Part shown: one piece after another, positions 1-5,670 of the stretch
Position numbering within the stretch: position 1 is the stretch's first letter
Layout: every line of letters begins with the position of its first letter
Translations under genes and position numbers: made by a program
Assembly (NCBI GenBank): GCA_023401045.1
Contig: JAEXEM010000213.1
Span: forward strand, 1 to 10,607
Reading direction: 5' to 3'
DNA: 10,607 nucleotides
DNA from: Actinomycetes bacterium
Lineage (GTDB): Bacteria > Actinomycetota > Actinomycetes > Actinomycetales > Cellulomonadaceae
The notes under the pieces: generated by a model
What the model was told of the DNA's origin: nothing
What the model saw: only the letters and a program-made list of their open reading frames with translations
The model's database searches: none

Positions 1-280
1 CCTCCGACCGGCGTCGCGCCGTGCACCGGCCCGCCCCGCGGAGCCGCCGCCCGGCACGGCGGCGACGGCAGCGGCCGGCCCGAGCCCCGCCAGGAAAGCA
101 CCCCCTCCGTCACGCCGGCACACCCGCGCGGATACCCACCCGGCCGCACCGGGCGACGTCCACGGCCGACCGGGGTGGTACGCCTGGGCGTCACCCGGAC
201 GTACGGCGCCGCCACCCCGGACCCGTAACGATTGGATAACGTGGGAACGGTGGGAAATCCGTCTGACCTGCAGTGATGCT
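1..280. other. Intergenic region without a supportable gene
   Basis: No convincing coding region was found on either strand. Translations here are arginine- and proline-rich and look like composition artefacts. A 7-bp perfect inverted repeat (43-49 with 57-63, 7-base loop) could be the terminator of a gene lying to the left, but has no T-run. A minus-strand frame open from a GTG at 99-101 to the left edge could be the start of a divergent gene, but its Shine-Dalgarno-like GGAGG lies only 2 bases from the GTG. At 241-258 there are two adjacent 9-base copies beginning GTGGGAA, which resemble half-sites of the operators further downstream. Confidence 0.5.
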
Positions 281-284
281 GCTG

Positions 285-298
285 TGGGATCGCTACCA
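285..298. promoter_or_regulatory. CebR/CelR-type LacI-family operator (O1)
   Basis: The 14-base sequence TGGGATCGCTACCA matches the known actinobacterial CebR/CelR box TGGGAGCGCTCCCA at 12 of 14 positions, and with its flanks forms an imperfect palindrome (284-299). It ends 24 bases before the TTGACA of the cebE promoter. A LacI-family regulator encoded downstream in the same locus (4062-5102) is the obvious candidate to bind it. Binding is inferred from the match and the context. Confidence 0.65.
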
Positions 299-322
299 CC
301 CCGTGCGTTCGGCGCGGTCTCC

Positions 323-352
323 TTGACACCTGCCCATCAACGGCAGGATGGT
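323..352 (+). promoter_or_regulatory. Probable promoter of the cebEFG-like operon
   Basis: A perfect -35 hexamer TTGACA lies at 323-328. The -10 element is less clear: GATGGT at 347-352 gives an 18-base spacer, while CAGGAT at 344-349 resembles the actinobacterial TAGGAT form but gives only 15 bases. Transcription would start near 356-360, leaving a leader of about 155 bases before the GTG at 516. The two operator-like palindromes lie upstream of the -35 and at about the start point. Confidence 0.55.
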
Positions 353-365
353 GTGCGACAGCGCG

Positions 366-379
366 TGGGAACGCTCCCG
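366..379. promoter_or_regulatory. CebR/CelR-type LacI-family operator (O2)
   Basis: TGGGAACGCTCCCG matches TGGGAGCGCTCCCA at 12 of 14 positions, with the central CG and both half-sites preserved. It starts about 14 bases after the -10 region, so bound repressor would cover the early transcribed region. The distance between the centres of O1 and O2 is 81 bases. Direct contact is inferred, not shown. Confidence 0.7.
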
Positions 380-380
380 C

Positions 381-398
381 GGCCGGTGCACACCGGCC
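381..398 (+). other. Stem-loop in the cebE leader
   Basis: GGCCGGTG (381-388) and CACCGGCC (391-398) are perfectly complementary and can form a 7- to 8-bp hairpin immediately after operator O2. It lies within the predicted 5' untranslated leader and could stabilise the transcript end or affect elongation. No run of T follows it and no riboswitch architecture is recognised. Confidence 0.35.
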
Positions 399-515
399 CC
401 GGGACGGAACCACGACGGGGCCCACGGGCCTCACGCACGCGTCCCGCTCGCCTCCAGGCGGCGGGGTGGACCGGATGAACGGCGACGAGGCCGTCCGACT
501 GACAAGGGAGTCATT

Positions 516-1826
516 GTGCGCAAGACCACACGCAAGGCGTGGGCGCTCGCCGCTGGCGTCATGAGCATCTCGCTGCTCAGCACGGCCTGCTCGGGCGGCA
601 ACTCCGGCGGCGAGGACGCCGGGAGCGACGACGACGGCAAGATCACGCTGACGGTCGCGACGTTCAACAACTTCGGCTACACGGACGAGCTGCTCGCCGA
701 GTACACCGAGGAGAACCCGAACGTCACGGTCAAGCAGACGCGGGCCGCGGAGTCCGCCGACGCGCGGACCAACCTCACGACGAAGCTCGCCGCCGGCGGC
801 GCCGGCCTCGCGGACGTCGAGGCCATCGAGGTCGACTGGCTGCCCGAGCTGCTCGGCTCCGCCGACGCGTTCGAGGACCTCTCCGACCCGGCGCTCGACG
901 GCCGGTGGGAGGCGTGGAAGGCCGAGGCCGCCACGTCGGAGGACGGCCGCCTCATCGGCTACGGCACCGACATCGGCCCCGAGGGCATCTGCTACCGCGC
1001 CGACCTCTTCGAGGCCGCGGGCCTGCCGAGCGACCGTGCCGCGGTCGCCGAGCTCCTCGGTGGCGAGAACGCCACGTGGGACAAGTACTTCGAGGTCGGC
1101 CGCCAGTTCAAGGCCGCCAGCCCCGACGTCGCGTGGTTCGACTCGGCCGCCGCGACCTACCAGGGCATGGTCAACCAGCTCGAGAACGCGTACGAGGAGT
1201 CGGACGGCACGCCGATCCCGATGGCCGACAACGCGGACGTCAAGGGCCTGTTCGAGCAGGTCACGGCCGCCTCGGCGGACCTCTCGGCGCACCTCACGCA
1301 GTGGAGCGGCGACTGGGACGCGGCGTTCCAGAGCAACGGCTTCGCGACGATGCTGTGCCCGGCGTGGATGACCGGCCCGATCGAGGAGCGCGCCGGCGGC
1401 GTCACCGGCTGGGACGTCGCGGACGTCTTCCCCGGCGGCGGCGGCAACTGGGGCGGCTCGTACCTCACCGTCCCGGCGACCGGCAAGAACGTCGAGGAGG
1501 CCAAGAAGCTGGCCGCGTGGCTCACCTCGCCCGAGACCCAGATCAAGGCGTTCGTCAACGCGGGCACCTTCCCGAGCCAGGTCGAGGCGTGGGAGTCCGA
1601 GGACCTCACCTCCAGCACCAACGAGTTCTTCAACAACGCCCCCGTCGGTGAGATCTTCGCCAACCGCGCCGCCGCGATCTCGGTGACGCCGTACAAGGGT
1701 GCGAACTACTTCCAGATCCACCAGACGATCTCCGACGCGCTGGCCCGCGTGGACGTGGACCAGTCCGAGACGCCCGAGCAGGGCTGGCAGAGCGCCGTCA
1801 CGGCGTACGACGCCCTGGGTCTCTGA
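516..1826 (+). CDS. cebE: CUT1 ABC transporter solute-binding lipoprotein, probable cello-oligosaccharide-binding CebE
   Basis: This is a predicted membrane-anchored extracellular sugar-binding lipoprotein of 436 aa that would deliver its ligand to the two permeases encoded next. The GTG start is chosen because AAGGGAG (504-510) lies 5 bases upstream and the protein then begins with a typical lipoprotein signal: basic residues 2-7, a hydrophobic stretch at about 8-24, and LLSTAC with the lipidated Cys25. A Gly/Ser/Asp-rich linker follows to about residue 41. The mature domain starts with ITLTVATFNNFGYTDELL and includes a GGNWGGSYLTVP segment near residues 309-320, both resembling actinobacterial cellobiose-binding CebE proteins as remembered. 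Family 1 (bacterial extracellular solute-binding) assignment is secure. The cellobiose or cello-oligosaccharide specificity is inferred from overall resemblance, the CebR-like boxes upstream and the CelR-like regulator downstream; another beta- or alpha-glucoside is possible. Confidence 0.85.
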   Translation: MRKTTRKAWALAAGVMSISLLSTACSGGNSGGEDAGSDDDGKITLTVATFNNFGYTDELLAEYTEENPNVTVKQTRAAESADARTNLTTKLAAGGAGLADVEAIEVDWLPELLGSADAFEDLSDPALDGRWEAWKAEAATSEDGRLIGYGTDIGPEGICYRADLFEAAGLPSDRAAVAELLGGENATWDKYFEVGRQFKAASPDVAWFDSAAATYQGMVNQLENAYEESDGTPIPMADNADVKGLFEQVTAASADLSAHLTQWSGDWDAAFQSNGFATMLCPAWMTGPIEERAGGVTGWDVADVFPGGGGNWGGSYLTVPATGKNVEEAKKLAAWLTSPETQIKAFVNAGTFPSQVEAWESEDLTSSTNEFFNNAPVGEIFANRAAAISVTPYKGANYFQIHQTISDALARVDVDQSETPEQGWQSAVTAYDALGL

Positions 1827-1833
1827 CTCACCT

Positions 1834-1872
1834 GGACCGGCCGGGGACGCACTCGTCGTCCCCGGCCGGTCC
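1834..1872 (+). terminator. Strong intergenic hairpin between binding-protein and permease genes
   Basis: Bases 1834-1849 and 1857-1872 form a perfect 16-bp GC-rich stem with a 7-base loop, beginning 7 bases after the cebE-like stop codon. There is no T-tract. Because no clear promoter is visible before the next gene (1962), it is more likely a partial terminator or an RNA-stabilising element that keeps binding-protein mRNA in excess over permease mRNA, as known for other binding-protein transporter operons. Its effect is inferred. Confidence 0.7.
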
Positions 1873-1961
1873 TCCGGTTCGGCGCACCCCGCGCCGTACC
1901 GCCGTCCGAGGGCCCGCAGGTACGACGCGGCCCTGAGTCCCGGCCACACGCGAGGTCCGTC

Positions 1962-2993
1962 ATGTCCGTCCAGTCACCCGCGGCCACGCGGCCGGCGCCC
2001 AGCGGCGCGCCGCGTCCGCCACGTCGGGTGGGCTTCTCCCAGCGCCTCGGTCGCTGGGACGTCAAGCTCTCGCCCTACCTCTACATCTCCCCGTTCTTCA
2101 TCCTCTTCGCCATCACCGGTCTCTTCCCGCTGGTCTACACGGCCTTCGTGTCCGTCTACGACTGGCCGCTGCTCGGTGGGCAGGGCGAGTTCATCGGGAT
2201 GCAGAACTACACCGACGTGCTCGGCCAGGCGGTCTTCTGGAAGTCGCTGCGGAACACGTTCTCGATCTTCGTCCTGTCGTCCGTGCCCCAGGTGCTCATC
2301 GCCATCGTCCTGGCGGCGCTGCTCGACCAGAACCTGCGGGCGCGCACCTTCTGGCGCATGGGCGTCCTGCTGCCGTACGTCGTCGCCCCCGTCGCCGTGG
2401 GCATCATCTTCGGCCGCATGTTCGCCGACCAGTCCGGCCTCATCAACAGCTGGCTCGGGCTCGTGGGCATCGACCCCATCCGCTGGCACGTCGAGCCGCT
2501 CGCGAGCCACGTCGCCATCGCCTCGATGGTGAACTTCCGCTGGACGGGCTACAACACGCTCATCTTCCTCGCGGCGATGCAGGCCGTGCCGCGCGAGCTG
2601 TACGAGGCCGCGATCATCGACGGCGCCGGTCGCGTCCGTCAGTTCTTCTCCGTGACGGTGCCGCAGATCCGTGCCACCGTCATCTTCGTCATCCTCACGT
2701 CGACTATCGGCGGGCTGCAGATCTTCGACGAGCCGCGCGTCTTCGACGCCGCGGGCCGCGGCGGGGCGTCCCAGCAGTGGATGACGACGACGCTCTACCT
2801 CTACGACGTCGGGTGGGGCACCCAGCGTGACCTCGGCCGGGCGGCCGCCGTCGCGTGGCTCCTCTTCATCGTCGTCATCCTCATCGGACTGGTGAACTTC
2901 GCCGTCACCAACCGGATCTCGTCCGCCGGGACCGACCGCCCGTCCCGTCGTCGGCGTCGCGCCGACGCGCGTCACTCGAGGAGGTCGGCATGA
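1962..2993 (+). CDS. cebF: CUT1 sugar ABC transporter permease, MalF type (probable CebF)
   Basis: This is a 343-aa inner-membrane permease subunit of a carbohydrate ABC importer. The ATG has a GAGG (1952-1955) 6 bases upstream. About six membrane segments are visible, near residues 38-63, 99-121, 132-153, 184-208, 237-254 and 294-316. The ABC-interacting EAA loop lies at 215-234 (EAAIIDGAG...P), with the conserved Glu, Gly221 and Pro234. The tail after 320 is strongly basic and cytoplasmic. It pairs with the following permease, whose ATG overlaps its stop (ATGA, 2990-2993), so the two are probably translationally coupled. No ATP-binding subunit is encoded nearby; actinobacterial members of this family commonly share an MsiK-type ATPase encoded elsewhere. 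The MalF-type assignment is secure; the cello-oligosaccharide role depends on context. Confidence 0.87.
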   Translation: MSVQSPAATRPAPSGAPRPPRRVGFSQRLGRWDVKLSPYLYISPFFILFAITGLFPLVYTAFVSVYDWPLLGGQGEFIGMQNYTDVLGQAVFWKSLRNTFSIFVLSSVPQVLIAIVLAALLDQNLRARTFWRMGVLLPYVVAPVAVGIIFGRMFADQSGLINSWLGLVGIDPIRWHVEPLASHVAIASMVNFRWTGYNTLIFLAAMQAVPRELYEAAIIDGAGRVRQFFSVTVPQIRATVIFVILTSTIGGLQIFDEPRVFDAAGRGGASQQWMTTTLYLYDVGWGTQRDLGRAAAVAWLLFIVVILIGLVNFAVTNRISSAGTDRPSRRRRRADARHSRRSA

Positions 2994-3892
2994 GCTCCGT
3001 CCCCGTCATCCGCCAGACCGCCGGCAACCGCGCGGCCCGCAGCCGCAGCGGCAAGGTCGGCGGCTACGACCGCCGTCCGGGTCTGCTCACCTACGTCCTC
3101 ATCGGCATCGCCGTCCTCATCGGCATCGGTCCGATCTACTACACGCTGGTCGTCGGGTCGTCCGACCCGGTGGCCATCGCGCAGAACCCGCTGCCGCAGC
3201 TGCTGCCCGACGCCAGCCTGTTCGACAACTTCTCGAAGGTCGTCAACTCCGACGCCTTCAACTTCTGGCAGGCGTTCGGCAACTCGCTCATCGTCTCGCT
3301 CGTCACGGCGGCCTCGACGGTGCTGTTCTCGACGCTCGCCGGGTTCTCGTTCGCGAAGCTCAGCTTCCGCGGCCGCGGCCCGCTGCTCGTCTTCATCATC
3401 GCGACGATGGCGGTGCCGACCCAGCTCGGCGTCATCCCGCTCTACATCATCATGGCGAAGATCGGCTGGATCGGGACCCTCCAGGCCGTCATCCTGCCCG
3501 CGCTCGTCACGGCGTTCGGCGTCTTCTGGATGACCCAGTACCTCCAGGAGGCCCTGCCGTACGAGCTCATCGAGGCGGCCCGGGTCGACGGGGCGTCGAT
3601 GATCCGCACGTTCTGGTCGATCGCGGTCCCGGCGGCGCGACCCGCGATGGCGATGCTCGCGCTGTTCACGTTCGTCACACAGTGGACGAACTTCTTCTGG
3701 CCGTCGATCGTCCTCAACGCGGACAGCCCCACGCTGCCCGTCGCGGTGCGGCTGCTGCAGGCGCAGTACTTCGTCGACTACTCGCTCGTCATGTCCGGCG
3801 TGTTCCTCATCACGCTGCCCCTCATCATCCTGTTCGTCTTCGCAGGACGGCAGCTGGTCGCGGGCATCATGGCGGGCGCGGTCAAGGGCTGA
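2990..3892 (+). CDS. cebG: CUT1 sugar ABC transporter permease, MalG type (probable CebG)
   Basis: This is the second membrane subunit, 300 aa, of the same importer. The ATG overlaps the preceding stop codon and has GAGGAGG (2978-2984) 5 bases upstream, which fixes the start. The N-terminal 30 residues are basic and cytoplasmic; membrane segments are visible near 32-54, 98-120, 131-154, 161-182, 215-235 and 264-287. The EAA loop at 195-214 (EAARVDGASMIRTFWSIAVP) is intact. The C-terminus RQLVAGIMAGAVKG is the characteristic ending of MalG-like subunits and strongly resembles CebG proteins as remembered. A perfect 14-bp hairpin 22 bases after the stop ends the transcription unit. MalG-type identity is secure and substrate is inferred. 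Confidence 0.88.
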   Translation: MSSVPVIRQTAGNRAARSRSGKVGGYDRRPGLLTYVLIGIAVLIGIGPIYYTLVVGSSDPVAIAQNPLPQLLPDASLFDNFSKVVNSDAFNFWQAFGNSLIVSLVTAASTVLFSTLAGFSFAKLSFRGRGPLLVFIIATMAVPTQLGVIPLYIIMAKIGWIGTLQAVILPALVTAFGVFWMTQYLQEALPYELIEAARVDGASMIRTFWSIAVPAARPAMAMLALFTFVTQWTNFFWPSIVLNADSPTLPVAVRLLQAQYFVDYSLVMSGVFLITLPLIILFVFAGRQLVAGIMAGAVKG

Positions 3893-3914
3893 GGCGCAGC
3901 GCAGCACCCTCGCG

Positions 3915-3947
3915 CCGGTGGGCGCCCGACACCCGGGCGCCCACCGG
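3915..3947 (+). terminator. Terminator hairpin after the cebEFG-like operon
   Basis: CCGGTGGGCGCCCG (3915-3928) and its exact complement (3934-3947) form a 14-bp stem with a 5-base loop (ACACC). No T-run follows, which is common for actinobacterial terminators. It separates the transporter genes from the regulator gene, which therefore probably has its own promoter. Confidence 0.75.
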
Positions 3948-4061
3948 GGCGGACGGTCCCCCAGCAGGTAGCCTGCCCACGTGCGCGGCAGCAGCAGCCT
4001 GCCCCGGGCCGGCAGAACGTCCACGCTGCCCTCGGGCAGTCACAGGAGGAGATGACCAACG

Positions 4062-5102
4062 GTGGTCGACAACGTCCCGAGCCGCGGCGAGCCGGCGCGC
4101 CCGTCCGCACCCACGCTCGAGCAGGTCGCTGAGCGTGCCGGCGTGTCCCGGTCGACGGCCTCCCGCGCCATCAACGGTGGTCTGCGCGTCTCCCCCGAGG
4201 CCCTGTCGGCCGTCGAGGCCGCCGTCGCCGATCTCGGCTACACCCCGAACCGCGCGGCCCGCTCGCTCGTCACGCGGCGCACGGACTCGATCGCGCTCGT
4301 CGTGCCCGAGCCGGACGAGCGAGTGCTCTCCGACCCGTTCTTCGCCGGCACCCTCAACGGGCTGAGCACGTCGCTCGCGGACTCCGACATCCAGGTGGTC
4401 CTCGTCATCGCCCGCCCCGGCGAGAGCGAGCGGACCATCCGCTACCTGCGCAACGGCCACGTCGACGGCGCGATCGTCGTCTCGCACCACCGCGACGACG
4501 AGCTCGACCGCGCGCTCCTCACGTCGCGGGTGCCGAACGTCTTCGTCGGCCGCCCGCTGTCGGCCTCCGACGACGACGTCCAGTACGTCGACACCGACAA
4601 CACCGCCGGCGGGCGCATCGCCACCGAGCACCTCGTCCAGCGCGGCTGCCGACGGATCGCGACCATCGCCGGCCCCCAGGACATGTCGGCCGGGATCGAC
4701 CGCCTCGCCGGCTGGCGCAAGGCGATGGCGTCGGCCGGGCTCGACGACTCCGCGGTCGTGCTCGGGGACTTCACGCTCACTTCCGGCGCGCACGCCGCGC
4801 GCGAGCTCCTCCGCGACCACCCCGACGTCGACGGCATCTTCATCGCCTCCGACCTCATGGCCGCCGGTGCGCTCGGTGTCCTCGCCGAGCTCGGCAAGGA
4901 GGTGCCGCGGGACGTCGCGGTCGTCGGCTACGACAACCTCGGCGTCTCCGCGTCGACGAGCCCGCCGCTCACGACCGTCATCCAGCCCGTCGTCGCGATG
5001 GCCCGGGCCGCCGGGGCGCGTCTGCTCGACCAGCTGCACGGCTCGCCCGGCAAGGAGCCGCTCATCTTCGCCCCCGAGCTCGTCGTCCGCGCCTCCGCCT
5101 GA
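4062..5102 (+). CDS. cebR: LacI-family transcriptional regulator, CebR/CelR-like
   Basis: This is a 346-aa DNA-binding repressor of the LacI/GalR family. The GTG is the only usable start: an in-frame stop lies at 4053-4055, and AGGAGG (4044-4049) sits 12 bases upstream, a rather long spacing. Residues 18-40 form the helix-turn-helix (TLEQVAERAGVSRSTASRAI), residues 59-71 the hinge helix that inserts into the central CG of the operator (YTPNRAARSLVTR), and about 74-346 the periplasmic-binding-protein-like effector domain, with TIAGPQDM at 201-208 and VVGYDN at 287-292. These segments resemble Thermobifida CelR and Streptomyces CebR, which bind TGGGAGCGCTCCCA and are released by cellobiose or cello-oligosaccharides. 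Two such boxes lie upstream of the transporter operon, so repression of that operon is the likely role. The effector is not determined by the sequence. Confidence 0.85.
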   Translation: MVDNVPSRGEPARPSAPTLEQVAERAGVSRSTASRAINGGLRVSPEALSAVEAAVADLGYTPNRAARSLVTRRTDSIALVVPEPDERVLSDPFFAGTLNGLSTSLADSDIQVVLVIARPGESERTIRYLRNGHVDGAIVVSHHRDDELDRALLTSRVPNVFVGRPLSASDDDVQYVDTDNTAGGRIATEHLVQRGCRRIATIAGPQDMSAGIDRLAGWRKAMASAGLDDSAVVLGDFTLTSGAHAARELLRDHPDVDGIFIASDLMAAGALGVLAELGKEVPRDVAVVGYDNLGVSASTSPPLTTVIQPVVAMARAAGARLLDQLHGSPGKEPLIFAPELVVRASA

Positions 5103-5149
5103 GCCCGTCACGGGCGGTCACTTCGACCGTGACTCCATGACTGGAGCGC

Positions 5150-5179
5150 TTGACAACCTCCCCGCATGCACGTCAGGGT
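5150..5179 (+). promoter_or_regulatory. Probable promoter of the small secreted protein gene
   Basis: A perfect TTGACA (5150-5155) is followed after 18 bases by CAGGGT (5174-5179), which fits the loose actinobacterial TANNNT -10 pattern at the second and last positions. The start point would be near 5186, leaving a leader of about 60 bases. The -35 directly follows an AGCGCT core (5145-5150), the centre of a CebR-type box, but the outer operator arms are not conserved. Confidence 0.45.
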
Positions 5180-5185
5180 GATCCC

Positions 5186-5211
5186 GGCGCCGCACGACGG
5201 GGTGCGGCGCC
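5186..5211 (+). terminator. 10-bp hairpin between regulator and small secreted protein gene
   Basis: GGCGCCGCAC (5186-5195) and GTGCGGCGCC (5202-5211) form a perfect 10-bp stem with a 6-base loop. It may be the terminator of the regulator gene, 84 bases after its stop, or, given the TTGACA promoter just upstream, a hairpin at the very 5' end of the next transcript. No T-tract is present. The two readings cannot be separated from sequence alone. Confidence 0.5.
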
Positions 5212-5244
5212 TCCCGTGACACGTGCGGCGAGGGCAGGATCATC

Positions 5245-5637
5245 ATGGGCGCAGCAGCAGCCTCGGAGGCACCGGCCGTCCTCGTGCGTCGGCCGCGGCA
5301 CCGCCGGCGCACGCCCCTGCGGACCGGCGCCGTCCTCGTCGTCACGCTCGCGGCCTGCCTCGCCGTCGCAGCGTCCACGCTCACGGCGGGCACCGATGCC
5401 GCGGACGACCGCGCACTCAGCGACGAGGACGCCTGGTGCTCGTACCTGTCGTCGCAGTACCTCTCGTTCCCCGCACCGTGGACGGCCCGCATCATCAACT
5501 GCTCCGGCTCCGCCGTCGACGTCGCGGCGGTCCGCTCGGACGGCACCGTCGGCGACTGCGTGACGGTCCCCGCCCGCCACAGCCGCCACCTCGGGGGCAC
5601 GCTCGTCGCCTGGGTGACCGACACGCGTCCCTGCTGA
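5245..5637 (+). CDS. Small exported four-cysteine protein, possible tendamistat-like (alpha-amylase inhibitor family)
   Basis: This 130-aa protein starts at an ATG with AGGA (5236-5239) 5 bases upstream. An Arg-rich N-terminal region (residues 15-26) and a hydrophobic segment at about 28-46 form a signal peptide or anchor, with possible cleavage near TAGTDA (47-52). The mature part has four cysteines: Cys65, Cys86, Cys105 and the C-terminal Cys130. This order and spacing (20, 18 and 24 residues between) resembles tendamistat-type alpha-amylase inhibitors (15, 17 and 27 between, as remembered), and the stretch VDVAAVRSDGTVGDCVTVPA aligns well with the family's beta-strands around its third cysteine. 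The WRY triad that blocks amylase is not visible; QYL occupies roughly that loop. The fold assignment is therefore tentative and amylase inhibition doubtful. Gene reality is supported by its promoter, ribosome site and codon pattern. It could instead be an unrelated exported disulfide-bonded protein. Confidence 0.7.
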   Translation: MGAAAASEAPAVLVRRPRHRRRTPLRTGAVLVVTLAACLAVAASTLTAGTDAADDRALSDEDAWCSYLSSQYLSFPAPWTARIINCSGSAVDVAAVRSDGTVGDCVTVPARHSRHLGGTLVAWVTDTRPC

Positions 5638-5642
5638 CGCCC

Positions 5643-5657
5643 GCACGGTCCCCGTGC
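5643..5657 (+). other. Short stem-loop before the dehydrogenase gene
   Basis: GCACGG (5643-5648) and CCGTGC (5652-5657) form a perfect 6-bp stem with a 3-base loop inside the 33-base gap between the small secreted protein gene and the dehydrogenase. It lies just before the ribosome-binding GGTGGG and might reduce read-through or modulate initiation. Weak evidence. Confidence 0.3.
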
Positions 5658-5670
5658 CAGGGTGGGTGCC

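Noticed and set aside
1..101. Possible 5' part of a divergent minus-strand gene starting at GTG 99-101
   Set aside because: Only about 33 codons are visible, the Shine-Dalgarno-like GGAGG is 2 bases from the start, and the peptide is Pro/Arg/Gly-rich without recognisable motif.
244..270. ECF sigma-factor promoter (GGAAC at 244-248)
   Set aside because: No CGT-type -10 element occurs at 16-18 bases downstream, and a better TTGACA promoter exists nearer the gene.
348..515. Upstream extension of the binding-protein frame
   Set aside because: The extension would bury the lipoprotein signal peptide inside the protein, overlaps operator O2 and has no ribosome site; the GTG at 516 has a good one.
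475..564. Small plus-strand frame beginning ATG at 475 (about 29 codons)
   Set aside because: It overlaps the real start of the binding-protein gene in another frame and shows no ribosome site of quality or protein-like pattern.
539..1651. Long plus-strand frame overlapping the binding-protein gene
   Set aside because: Its product is an extreme Arg/Gly repeat-like composition typical of a shifted frame in GC-rich DNA, while the overlapping frame has a signal peptide and clear family motifs.
4052..4132. ATG directly after AGGAGGAG as start of a gene before the regulator
   Set aside because: The frame stops after under 30 codons, the spacing to the ribosome site is about 2 bases, and it is out of frame with the LacI-family domain.
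3882..5111. 409-residue minus-strand frame opposite the LacI-family gene
   Set aside because: Composition of Asp, Arg, Gly and Val without motifs marks it as an antisense shadow of the regulator.
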